In this document: positions 51,553 through 63,077 of the stretch, one piece after another | Position numbering within the stretch: the stretch's first letter is position 1 | Layout: each line of letters opens with the position of its first letter | Assembly: GCA_963576475.1 (NCBI GenBank) | Contig: OY754990.1 | Location: 11,587,061-11,651,060, forward strand | DNA: 64,000 nucleotides | Source: Molanna angustata | Lineage: Eukaryota > Arthropoda > Insecta > Trichoptera > Molannidae | Reading direction: 5' to 3' | Program-made: the position numbers and the translations under genes | The notes under the pieces: model-generated | Told to the model about the DNA's origin: nothing | What the model saw: the letters and a program-made list of their open reading frames with translations, nothing else | Databases searched by the model: none

Positions 51553-53735
51553 TTATTTAAATATTACATTATGTGTACAGTGGCAACACCAATATGTAAT
51601 TGTCATATCGTTTCAACAGTGACATCTCTCTCTCTCTCTCTCTTGTATGTCTCCATTAAGTCAAGTTATTTAAATATTACATTATGTGTACAGTGGCAAC
51701 ACCAATATGTAATTGTCATATCGTTTCAACAGTGACACATCTCTCTCTCTCTCTCTCTCTTGTATGTCTCCATTAAGTCAAGTTATTTAAATATTACATT
51801 ATGTGTACAGTGGCAACACCAATATGTAATTGTCATATCGTTTCAACAGTGACATCTCTCTCTCTCTCTCTCTTGTATGTCTCCATTAAGTCAAGTTATT
51901 TAAATATTACATTATGTGTACAGTGGCAACACCAATATGTAATTGTCATATTGTTTCAACAGTGACATCTCTCTCTCTCTCTCTCTCTTGTATGTCTCCA
52001 TTAAGTCAAGTTATTTAAATATTACATTATTTGTACAGTGGCAACACCAATATGTAATTGTCATATCGTTTCAACAGTGACATCTCTCTCTCTCTCTCTC
52101 TTGTATGTCTCCATTAAGTCAAGTTATTTAAATATTACATTATGTGTACAGTGGCAACACCAATATGTAATTGTCATATCGTTTCAACAGTGACATCTCT
52201 CTCTCTCTCTCTCTTGTATGTCTCCATTAAGTCAAGTTATTTAAATATTACATTATGTGTACAGTGGCAACACCAATATGTAATTGTCATATCGTTTCAA
52301 CAGTGACATCTCTCTCTCTCTCTCTCTCTATCTTGTATGTCTCCATTAAGTCAAGTTATTTAAATATTACATTATGTGTACAGTGGCAACACCAATATGT
52401 AATTGTCATATCGTTTCAACAGTGACATCTCTCTCTCTCTCTCTCTCTTGTATGTCTCCATTAAGTCAAGTTATTTAAATATTACATTATGTGTACAGTG
52501 GCAACACCAATATGTAATTGTCATATCGTTTCAACAGTGACATCTCTCTCTCTCTCTCTCTCTTGTATGTCTCCATTAAGTCAAGTTATTTAAATATTAC
52601 ATTATGTGTACAGTGGCAACACCAATATGTAATTGTCATATCGTTTCAACAGTGACATCTCTCTCTCTCTCTCTCTCTTGTATGTCTCCATTAAGTCAAG
52701 TTATTTAAATATTACATTATGTGTACAGTGGCAACACCAATATGTAATTGTCATATCGTTTCAACAGTGACATCTCTCTCTCTCTCTCTCTCTTGTATGT
52801 CTCCATTAAGTCAAGTTATTTAAATATTACATTATGTGTACAGTGGCAACACCAATATGTAATTGTCATATCGTTTCAACAGTGACATCTCTCTCTCTCT
52901 CTCTCTCTTGTATGTCTCCATTAAGTCAAGTTATTTAAATATTACATTATGTGTACAGTGGCAACACCAATATGTAATTGTCATATCGTTTCAACAGTGA
53001 CATCTCTCTCTCTCTCTCTCTTGTATGTCTCCATTAAGTCAAGTTATTTAAATATTACATTATGTGTACAGTGGCAACACCAATATGTAATTGTCATATT
53101 GTTTCAACAGTGACATCTCTCTCTCTCTCTCTCTCTTGTATGTCTCCATTAAGTCAAGTTATTTAAATATTACATTATTTGTACAGTGGCAACACCAATA
53201 TGTAATTGTCATATCGTTTCAACAGTGACATCTCTCTCTCTCTCTCTCTTGTATGTCTCCATTAAGTCAAGTTATTTAAATATTACATTATTTGTACAGT
53301 GGCAACACCAATATGTAATTGTCATATCGTTTCAACAGTGACATCTCTCTCTCTCTCTCTCTTGTATGTCTCCATTAAGTCAAGTTATTTAAATATTACA
53401 TTATGTGTACAGTGGCAACACCAATATGTAATTGTCATATCGTTTCAACAGTGACATCTCTCTCTCTCTCTCTCTTGTATGTCTCCATTAAGTCAAGTTA
53501 TTTAAATATTACATTATGTGTACAGTGGCAACACCAATATGTAATTGTCATATCGTTTCAACAGTGACATCTCTCTCTCTCTCTCTCTTGTATGTCTCCA
53601 TTAAGTCAAGTTATTTAAATATTACATTATGTGTACAGTGGCAACACCAATATGTAATTGTCATATCGTTTCAACAGTGACATCTCTCTCTCTCTCTCTC
53701 TATCTTGTATGACTCCATTAAGTCAAGTTATTTTT
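51553..53735. repeat. 113-117-bp satellite with (TC)n block, about 19 copies
   Basis: The unit runs TTATTTAAATATTACATTAT, GTGTACAGTGGCAACACCAA, TATGTAATTGTCATATCGTT, TCAACAGTGACA, (TC)8-12, TTGTATGTCTCCATTAAGTC, AAG. Copies are nearly identical. The main differences are the TC-run length and two shared variants (TTTGTACAG and CATATTG) that recur in adjacent units, which suggests block duplication. Confidence 0.95.
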
Positions 53736-53769
53736 GCCTATTAATTACAATTATGTACCTACTAAAATA

Positions 53770-54023
53770 ATACATACATACCATCACGCCATGTCCCTTA
53801 CGGGGTAAGCAGAGAGAACCGAGCGTCATACTCCTCTATTTTTGTATACATTTCTGGCTTCCTTTACATCCATGCATCGTCTCATACATGCTCGTCGATT
53901 GTTCAAACTTTTTATGTTTCCTTTTTTCAAAATATCATTCACATGGTCATGCCATCCCTTTCTGGGGCGACTTCTGCTATTCACTCCATCTCTTGCACCC
54001 GTATATATATTTTTGGTCAATCA
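53770..54023 (-). mobile_element. RTE-like LINE 3' fragment (family 1)
   Basis: The minus strand starts at TKNIYTGARDGVNSRSRPRK (54020) and runs through GWHDHVNDILKKGNIKSLNN, RRACMRRCMDVKEARNVY to the family 3' end (GGGACATGGCGTGATGGTAT). It is closest to the copy at 62283-62712 (shared TGARDGVNSR). Its left part is lost where the 87/91-bp satellite begins. Confidence 0.8.
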
Positions 54024-54025
54024 TT

Positions 54026-57000
54026 CATTTTATGTATGTTCAGGAACCACCTTAGAGAGNNNNNNNNNNNNNNNNNNNNNNNNNNNNNNNNNNNNNNNNN
54101 NNNNNNNNNNNNNNNNNNNNNNNNNNNNNNNNNNNNNNNNNNNNNNNNNNNNNNNNNNNNNNNNNNNNNNNNNNNNNNNNNNNNNNNNNNNNNNNNNNNN
54201 NNNNNNNNNNNNNNNNNNNNNNNNNNNNNNNNNNNNNNNNNNNNNNNNNNNNNNNNNNNAATTGGACGTTTTATGTATGCTCAGGAGCCACCTTAGAGAG
54301 GAATAATTCATTATTTTGCTACCAACAATGTGCACATGTAACATGAAATTGGACGTTTTATGTATGCTCAGGAGCCACCTTAGAGAGGAATAATTCATTA
54401 TTTTGCTACCAACAATGTGTACCTACATGTAACATGAAATTGGACGTATTATGTATGCTCAGGAGCCACCTTAGAGAGGAATAATTCATTATTTTGCTAC
54501 CAACAATGTGTACCTACATGTAACATGAAATTGGACGTATTATGTATGCTCAGGAGCCACCTTAGAGAGGAATAATTCATTATTTTGCTACCAACAATGT
54601 GTACCTACATGTAACATGAAATTGGACGTATCATGTATGCTCAGGAGCCACCTTAGAGAGGAATAATTCATTATTTTGCTACCAACAATGTGTACCTACA
54701 TGTAACATGAAATTGGACGTATTATGTATGCTCAGGAGCCACCTTAGAGAGGAATAATTCATTATTTTGCTACCAACAATGTGTACCTACATGTAACATG
54801 AAATTGGACGTATTATGTATGCTCAGGAGCCACCTTAGAGAGGAATAATTCATTATTTTGCTACCAACAGTGTGCACATGTAACATGAAATTGGACGTTT
54901 TATGTATGCTCAGGAGCCACCTTAGAGAGGAATAATTCATTATTTTGCTACCAACAATGTGTACCTACATGTAACATGAAATTGGACGTATTATGTATGC
55001 TCAGGAGCCACCTTAGAGAGGAATAATTCATTATTTTGCTACCAACAGTGTGCACATGTAACATGAAATTGGACGTTTTATGTATGCTCAGGAGCCACCT
55101 TAGAGAGGAATAATTCATTATTTTGCTACCAACAATGTGTACCTACATGTAACATGAAATTGGACGTATTATGTATGCTCAGGAGCCACCTTAGAGAGGA
55201 ATAATTCATTATTTTGCTACCAACAGTGTGCACATGTAACATGAAATTGGACGTTTTATGTATGCTCAGGAGCCACCTTAGAGAGGAATAATTCATTATT
55301 TTGCTACCAACAATGTGTACCTACATGTAACATGAAATTGGACGTATTATGTATGCTCAGGAGCCACCTTAGAGAGGAATAATTCATTATTTTGCTACCA
55401 ACAGTGTGCACATGTAACATGAAATTGGACGTTTTATGTATGCCCAGGAGCCACCATAGAGAGGAATAATTCATTATTTTGCTACCAACAGTGTGCACAT
55501 GTAACATGAAATTGGACGTTTTATGTATGCTCAAGAGCCACCTTAGAGAGGAATAATTCATTATTTTGCTACCAACAGTGTGCACATGTAACATGAAATT
55601 GGACGTTTTATGTATGCTCAGGAGCCACCTTAGAGAGGAATAATTCATTATTTTGCTACCAACAATGTGTACCTACATGTAACATGAAATTGGACGTATT
55701 ATGTATGCTCAGGAGCCACCTTAGAGAGGAATAATTCATTATTTTGCTACCAACAGTGTGCACATGTAACATGAAATTGGACGTTTTATGTATGCTCAGG
55801 AGCCACCTTAGAGAGGAATAATTCATTATTTTGCTACCAACAATGTGCACATGTAACATGAAATTGGACGTTTTATGTATGCTCAGGAGCCACCTTAGAG
55901 AGGAATAATTCATTATTTTGCTACCAACAATGTGTACCTACATGTAACATGAAATTGGACGTATTATGTATGCTCAGGAGCCACCTTAGAGAGGAATAAT
56001 TCATTATTTTGCTACCAACAATGTGTACCTACATGTAACATGAAATTGGACGTATTATGTATGCTCAGGAGCCACCTTAGAGAGGAATAATTCATTATTT
56101 TGCTACCAACAATGTGTACCTACATGTAACATGAAATTGGACGTATCATGTATGCTCAGGAGCCACCTTAGAGAGGAATAATTCATTATTTTGCTACCAA
56201 CAATGTGTACCTACATGTAACATGAAATTGGACGTATTATGTATGCTCAGGAGCCACCTTAGAGAGGAATAATTCATTATTTTGCTACCAACAATGTGTA
56301 CCTACATGTAACATGAAATTGGACGTATTATGTATGCTCAGGAGCCACCTTAGAGAGGAATAATTCATTATTTTGCTACCAACAATGTGTACCTACATGT
56401 AACATGAAATTGGACGTATCATGTATGCTCAGGAGCCACCTTAGAGAGGAATAATTCATTATTTTGCTACCAACAGTGTGCACATGTAACATGAAATTGG
56501 ACGTTTTATGTATGCTGAGGAGCCACCTTAGAGAGGAATAATTCATTATTTTGCTACCAACAGTGTGCACATGTAACATGAAATTGGACGTTTTATGTAT
56601 GCTCAGGAGCCACCTTAGAGAGGAATAATTCATTATTTTGCTACCAACAATGTGTACCTACATGTAACATGAAATTGGACGTATTATGTATGCTCAGGAG
56701 CCACCTTAGAGAGGAATAATTCATTATTTTGCTACCAACAGTGTGCACATGTAACATGAAATTGGACGTTTTATGTATGCCCAGGAGCCACCTTAGAGAG
56801 GAATAATTCATTATTTTGCTACCAACAGTGTGCACATGTAACATGAAATTGGACGTTTTATGTATGCTCAAGAGCCACCTTAGAGAGGAATAATTCATTA
56901 TTTTGCTACCAACAGTGTGCACATGTAACATGTAATTGGACGTTTTATGTATGCTCAGGAGCCACCTTAGAGAGGAATAATTCATTATTTTGCTACCAAC

Positions 57001-58258
57001 AATGTGTACCTACATGTAACATGAAATTGGACGTATTATGTATGCTCAGGAGCCACCTTAGAGAGGAATAATTCATTATTTTGCTACCAACAGTGTGCAC
57101 ATGTAACATGAAATTGGACGTTTTATGTATGCTCAGGAGCCACCTTAGAGAGGAATAATTCATTATTTTGCTACCAACAATGTGTACCTACATGTAACAT
57201 GAAATTGGACGTTTTATGTATGCTCAGGAGCCATTAATTCATTATTTTGCTACCAACAATGTGTACCTACATGTAACATGAAATTGGACGTATTATGTAT
57301 GCTCAGGAGCCACCTTAGAGAGGAATAATTCATTATTTTGCTACCAACAGTGTGCACATGTAACATGAAATTGGACGTTTTATGTATGCTCAGGAGCCAC
57401 CTTAGAGAGGAATAATTCATTATTTTGCTACCAACAATGTGCACATGTAACATGAAATTGGACGTATTATGTATGCTCAGGAGCCACCTTAGAGAGGAAT
57501 AATTCATTATTTTGCTACCAACAGTGTGCACATGTAACATGAAATTGGACGTTTTATGTATGCTCAGGAGCCACCTTAGAGAGGAATAATTCATTATTTT
57601 GCTACCAACAATGTGTACCTACATGTAACATGAAATTGGACGTATTATGTATGCTCAGGAGCCACCTTAGAGAGGAATAATTCATTATTTTGCTACCAAC
57701 AATGTGTACCTACATGTAACATGAAATTGGACGTATCATGTATGCTCAGGAGCCACCTTAGAGAGGAATAATTCATTATTTTGCTACCAACAATGTGTAC
57801 CTACATGTAACATGAAATTGGGCGTATTATGTATGCTCAGGAGCCACCTTAGAGAGGAATAATTCATTATTTTGCTACCAACAATGTGTACCTACATGTA
57901 ACATGAAATTGGACGTATTATGTATGCTCAGGAGCCACCTTAGAGAGGAATAATTCATTATTTTGCTACCAACAATGTGTACCTACATGTAACATGAAAT
58001 TGGATGTATTATGTATGCTCAGGAGCCACCTTAGAGAGGAATAATTCATTATTTTGCTACCAACAATGTGTACCTACATGTAACATGAAATTGGACGTAT
58101 TATGTATGCTCAGGAGCCACCTTAGAGAGGAATAATTCATTATTTTGCTACCAACAATGTGTACCTACATGTAACATGAAATTGGACGTATTATGTATGC
58201 TCAGGAGCCACCTTAGAGAGGAATAATTCATTATTTTGCTACCAACAGTGTGCACATG
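54026..58258. repeat. 87/91-bp satellite array with higher-order structure
   Basis: The unit is AAATTGGACGTTTTATGTAT, GCTCAGGAGCCACCTTAGAG, AGGAATAATTCATTATTTTG, CTACCAACAGTGTGCACATG, TAACATG (87 bp). A 91-bp variant has GTGTACCTACATG in place of GTGCACATG. The two types alternate in patterns that recur. For example, a unit with TGCCCAGG followed by one with TGCTCAAG appears at 55441 and again at 56778. The 87-bp type is open on the minus strand as a 29-residue repeat. The array includes a 200-N gap. Confidence 0.95.
54060..54259. other. Assembly gap (200 N)
   Basis: Exactly 200 N, with satellite monomer sequence on both sides. The round number suggests a nominal gap, so the true array length is unknown. 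Confidence 0.98.
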
Positions 58259-58569
58259 TTGTTGGATATTGATCCTTTATTAAATTATATTTTCCATAGC
58301 TGCTGATGGAGTGGAATAAACAAGTAAAACGGCGCGTGTATTTGGTACGAACTTTCTTTAATGACTGAACCACAGATAATATAGAAGATACAGGTGTAGG
58401 TACATAACATACTATACAATGTAAGATTGGTATCCATGCGAATATACACGCATAGTGTTGTATAGATTCCACCAATTTTTTGTACCATTTTTTTAGTAAA
58501 AGGAAAGTGTTAATGTACCCTATTCAGTGCAATGCGCTGCTTCCAGATGCACTTTCACTAAAGGACTAA
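58259..58569. other. Region after the satellite, nothing recognised
   Basis: Single-copy-looking AT-rich sequence. Short minus frames at 58239-58488 show no motif. Confidence 0.4.
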
Positions 58570-59328
58570 TGGTGACATTCACCAATGTTACCTAAACTGT
58601 CACTTAGCTGGGTATCACCTAAGCTTAGGTAGCCCCTAACGTATCGTTTGGTTTTCACCAGTCTATTTTATCTGTTCCCTAGCTAGGAATTCAAAACGAT
58701 TATTTTTGTTTATACAGTGGCAACATTTGTATTTGGAATGCATCATATTGCATCATTTTTTTTCTATGACTGTCACTTTCTGTCAATTACGTTGTGATTT
58801 CGTTCAACATTTCCAAATAATTCAATTTTCATTTAGTTGATTTTAGTTATTTTCTCGTTAATAAGTAACTATTACTTGTGCTATTACTAATAATATGTAT
58901 ATTCAATGCCTAAAAATGCAATAATGTTATACATAAATATTGAGGACATCATTTTGTCTTGTATTTTAGGAAATGCCAATCGAAAGAAAACGGCAACCAA
59001 ATTTTACCGTCGATGAGAGTTTGAAACATTACGGCATTTATAATCCTATTCATTTTTATTTTCAAAATGCGTGTAAATCGACGAAAAATTAAAATTATAA
59101 ACACAATTGACAATATTATGCTACTAAATTGCTATATACTGACTGTCATTTTGACAGTTGTTTCTTAAGTATTCGTTTAGGTGGCGGAAATCGGCTCCCC
59201 AGAATTAGGGGGCTCTTAGCGTCTTAGGTAACTCTTATGTAGGTGGTGAAACGAAAATTCACGTTAGGTACTACATAAGAATTCTTAGGTAGCACCTAAG
59301 AGTTAGGGGACGTTGGTGAAAGTGACCA
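58570..59328. mobile_element. PIF/Harbinger-like MITE
   Basis: The ends TGGTGACATTCACCAATGTT and, reversed, TGGTCACTTTCACCAACGTC are inverted repeats. The 3-bp flanks are TAA at 58567-58569 and 59329-59331, the usual TWA target of PIF/Harbinger elements. CCTAAG-type motifs recur in both subterminal regions. No transposase, 759 bp. Confidence 0.7.
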
Positions 59329-59431
59329 TAAATAGAGCTTTGTTTCGTTTGCACATAACTAAATTATCTGCACCCTTGGAATGAATCAATCTTGAATCAT
59401 TAAACGGTGCTATATTAAATCCCCTAGTAAT

Positions 59432-60726
59432 TCCAACTGTCGATTCGTTCATGAGAATTCAATTCTCTGAATGATTCGACATTATTAAGCCAAGATGCGT
59501 GTACGAAGGAAAATTTTGTATGGCGTAGTGGACTTTTTGCATGCTAATAACACCAACTAGAGGCCTCGCAGCATATATTTTCCCATACATGGATTTACTC
59601 AGAATTCAGAGTAGAACATTTTATGTGAGTTTTGTGTGAGTGTCTGTGTGTGTGTGTGTGTGTGTGTCCGTCCCCCCTTTATAACTTTTGATCCGCTCAA
59701 TTTACAGAGCCCAAATTTTCAAAATATATAAGTAGTTATAGGCCTACAAAACTTTTATACTCAGAATTGTGAATTTTTGTTTCAGTCAGGGTTTATCAAC
59801 TTTTGAAATTTTGGTTTAGCTGTGAGGCACAGGCTTAGAATAGTGCTTCCATTCTTTTAAATCATTGTTTTCGAGTGTCCCGTAAGAGCCGGGTAATCGA
59901 AAATACAACAGGCAACAATTACATCTCACATAGTTCAGCAATGAGGTTCACCACCCATTCTGAATGTAGTGCCTTTTTTGGTGAAACGAGACTGGTGTGT
60001 GGGTATACATAGATGTGTTGTTCCCCTTTTATACTGCACACCCGCACACCTTTCGCTGGTTACCCCACATTGTGGGATATGCTGTGATGGTATGAATGAA
60101 ATTTTGGTTTATTTTTCCATATATCTCAGAAAACATAAAAGCTAGAATGCTGAAAATTGGTATAAACATAGACAAATACAAAATTTCAAATTAATTTTTT
60201 TAAAAAAATTCCAGGGTTTCTCAAACATTTTTTATTAAGAAAAAAAACTTTTTATGAGAAATTTATGAGTTTAACTGCCTATATTTCCAATTTTTTTAAA
60301 AATATCTAAAAAAGCCGAAACACCCCAACTAGATAATTTAATTTTCTATAAAAAATATTAATATTGTAGAAGTAAATCTCGAAATTTTTTTAACAATTTT
60401 TATAAAAATTGAATTTAGTGACGACATTGCTTCATACAATTTGTATGGCAGTCGCCTATACACAATATGTAAGAAGACTTAATAGTTTGATACTTAAATA
60501 TCCAAACATACATACATACCATCATACTGTATTCATATTCTGTGTAGGAAAAACAGACTGACCTCCATACTATCCTATCCTGACAAACATACCTACATGT
60601 TTTATATACAAATTAAAATATCTTCAAATATTTATTAATTTGTGTTGTTTATAGTTTGGTACGTATTCTTTCATTATGCATACTATCGCCATCGACAGTT
60701 GGATCTCATGTGTTACATGCAACTAG
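59432..60726 (+). mobile_element. Helitron-like element, copy H7 (with nested insert)
   Basis: 5' TCCAACTGTCGAT at 59432. The 3' part has ATCGACAGTTGGAT to 60704, the hairpin CATGT-GTT-ACATG, and CTAG at 60723-60726 followed by T. It contains a (GT)n core near 59645-59670. Without the 279-bp insert and its duplication it is about 1.0 kb, like H1. It is one of the two copies (with H1) in which both ends match the consensus. Confidence 0.78.
59819..60097 (+). mobile_element. SINE-like insertion with 14-bp TSD
   Basis: 279 bp flanked by GAAATTTTGGTTTA (59805-59818 and 60098-60111). The right end, TACCCCACATTGTGGGATAT then GCTGTGATGGTATG, resembles the 3' terminus of family-1 RTE elements (TACCCCGTAAGGGACATGGC then GTGATGGTATG). 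This suggests a SINE that uses RTE machinery by sharing its tail. I see no clear A or B box, so the head is of unknown origin. Confidence 0.7.
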
Positions 60727-61310
60727 TATTATTTATTATAGTTCAAAATCATGAAGTGGTTAATATTTGACATAGTATGTAGCTGTTAGTTGGCCGAGAA
60801 TCAATTTGAAATAAGTGTTTGTAGTTTCTTTCAACATCTTTATGTTGGTGAAAAGTAAAGTATGGATATTTTAGACACATTAAGGTTTTGCTGTGTTGTT
60901 AGTATAAATAAATAAACAATAAATTGCCATAATGTAAGTTATTTGTATATAATATTGTTGTACATATATATTTAAGTAAATGCCAATTCCTGAAACTTGG
61001 TCTATTTATTTATTATTAAGGACCACTTACAGCTAACAAGTTATTATACATCAATAGTTTCATAAAATAAGAAAAAGGTAACACAAAACTGTTCAGCCAA
61101 ATTACAAGTGGCCACATCCTGCATTAAAAATTGTCATACAAATCTATGAGAAAATAAAAATATCTTAAATGGAATTTATATAAAAATGAACAGATAAAAT
61201 AGAAATTAAGATCACAACAAAGAAAAAATAGCAAAAGATGTTAACAAAGATAAACATTACTATAAAAGATACAATTAAGCACAAACAGATAAAAAGAACG
61301 GTGTCACTAT
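60727..61310. other. AT-rich region with a retroelement-tail-like start
   Basis: At about 61002 TTTATTTATTATTAAG resembles the tail side of the 39948-40768 insertion. Otherwise I recognise nothing. Confidence 0.35.
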
Positions 61311-61324
61311 TTTTATGACCGGAA

Positions 61325-61351
61325 TTGGCGGGAAAAGCGTTTTCCCGCCAA
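61325..61351. repeat. GC-rich hairpin, 12-bp arms
   Basis: TTGGCGGGAAAA and TTTTCCCGCCAA are perfect complements around a GCG loop. It is a compact hairpin within AT-rich DNA, next to the foldback repeat at 61412-61640. Confidence 0.75.
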
Positions 61352-61411
61352 AAAGTGTCTATTTATACGACAAATTTTCTGACGTCGTCTACGTTTTAAG
61401 GTCATTTATAA

Positions 61412-61640
61412 CCATAGAAAGCGCAGATAAATCACGTTACAAAAATATTTACATTTGTCATTTTTTCAATGGTCATAAATGCATCATGGAAACCAACTTG
61501 AAGAAAAAATAAATAATATTGGCATCTTATTACATTTACTTAATTTTATAAATCATTTTGTTCATCGAGATCTACAATTATAACAAAGTATAAACAAAGG
61601 TAAATATTTTTATAACTTGATTTATCTGCGCTTTCTATGG
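61412..61640. repeat. Foldback repeat
   Basis: Arms 61412-61459 and 61594-61640 are inverted repeats. The outer part CCATAGAAAGCGCAGATAAA is perfect. The inner part (AAAATATTTAC.TTTGT) has a few mismatches. About 134 bp lie between. It may be a MITE. The termini are not clear. Confidence 0.65.
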
Positions 61641-61937
61641 GTATGGAAAGAATGATAATAATTTATATATGGTTGAGTTGTAAGAATATCCCTTACCAAA
61701 AAAGAAACATTATAGCTAGAAAAAAAAAATTTAAACAAAAAAGCTTTTTCCTATTCATACTCTAAACTGAGTTCAAAATTTGATCCACTTCTCAAAAAGG
61801 TTCTCCGTCACTGATCCATGGTATCAAACAGAATTAATTGAAGGTTGTGTATAAAGAAAAATGGTAGAAAACTTTTTATTATGTACAATTCAGGATAATA
61901 TTGTAACTAATATTGTGGACATAAAAACACATTTACA

Positions 61938-62037
61938 TACACATTGGTGCAAGTATGTAAACAAGCTAAAAATGAATTAATAATTTCGCCACCGTTCAGG
62001 GGAGACATCTATGGTAAAGCATTGTCAGATCATATAC
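61938..62037. repeat. Dispersed repeat shared with 48355-48460
   Basis: Second copy of the repeat described at 48355, same orientation. Confidence 0.65.
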
Positions 62038-62282
62038 AGGTGGATTCTCAGTATAACGAAGTTCACGGGACGGCAGAAAATGTTTGGTTATACTGATAAT
62101 TCATTATAATGAATCAAGGCATTATTCTTGATAGTCACTATTGCACAATATTCTCTCTAATCTAAACCTGCCACAGTAGTGCATTTAAAAAAGTTATTTT
62201 TAAGGTTTGTATGCTCAATTAATTAATATTTTTATTTAATTTTCTCCTTAGTTTCAATATCAGGTATTTATGTATATAATAT

Positions 62283-62712
62283 AATGTCTGCTATTCACTC
62301 CATCTCTTGCACCCGTGTATATTTTTTTGGTCAGTCGTTCATCGTTCAGTCTTTCTATATGTCCAAACCACCTCAAAGCATTCACTTTCATTTTACATAT
62401 AATATCCTTCTTTATCTTGCATTCCCTCCTTATGTCCTCATTTTTTATTCTATCATATATCGTTCTGTTACATTCTCTTCTTAGTGATCTCATTTCTACA
62501 GCATTTATTCTACTTTCATAGCAGAGGTCACCTCAGAAAGGGATGGCATGACCATGTGAATGATATTTTGAAAGAAGGAAACATAAAAAGTTTGAACAAT
62601 CGACGATGCATGGATGTAAAAGGAAGCCAGAAATGTGTGCAAAAATAGAGAAGTATGGTGCTCGATTCTCTCTGCTTACCCCGTAAAGGACATGGCGTGA
62701 TGGTATGTATGT
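62283..62712 (+). mobile_element. RTE-like LINE with 5' inversion (twin priming)
   Basis: 62283-62520 is on the minus strand and encodes RINAVEMRSLRRECNRTIYD-like sequence through ERLTKKIYTGARDGVNSR. From 62521 the plus strand continues the same protein (RKGWHDHVNDILKEGNIKSL, NNRRCMDVKGSQKCVQK) to the family tail CATGGCGTGATGGTATGTAT. The two halves meet at the same protein position, with AGCAGA present at both sides. This is the signature of a 5' inversion during reverse transcription. A small deletion removes part of the RRACMRRCMDV segment. Confidence 0.82.
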
Positions 62713-62754
62713 ATATAATGTCTATAATAGGAAAGTCTTAAAAACCCCAATGTC

Positions 62755-62965
62755 GTCTCTCACAGGACATTGTATTCTTGGAGAACACAATAGGATTAGA
62801 AGAAGATGACACATGCAGATTCTGCTCGTGGAGAGCAATGCTGTGACAATGAGGACTTTAGGCAAGCACCAAGTAGATATTAACTTGATACCTTCATAAT
62901 GTCCTGTGCTTGGGACTTGAGAGTACACTGGACCTGGAAAACTGACTAGTAAATCGGAGGAACAC
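62755..62965 (+). mobile_element. Possible LINE C-terminal finger remnant
   Basis: A plus frame reads QDIVFLENTIGLEEDDTCRF then CSWRAML before stops. TCRFC within an acidic context resembles the start of the CCHC finger at the C-terminus of RNase H-bearing LINE proteins. It is short and broken. Confidence 0.35.
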
Positions 62966-63077
62966 AATAAGCTTTAAAAGTGTCACTCCATTTAATAAAA
63001 ATGATATACCATTATTTAGACATTTTATTTTCTTTGCCCCCAGAATTAATAACATGTTGCCTACATCACTAAAAGAT

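Noticed and set aside
54030..57594. Minus-strand ORFs with MNYSSLRWLLSIHKTSN repeats
   Set aside because: Artefacts of the 87-bp satellite monomer, which happens to be divisible by three. One of them spans the N gap.
62722..62967. Minus-strand 81-codon ORF
   Set aside because: No motif. The opposite strand shows a weak LINE finger remnant, so it is more likely antisense noise.
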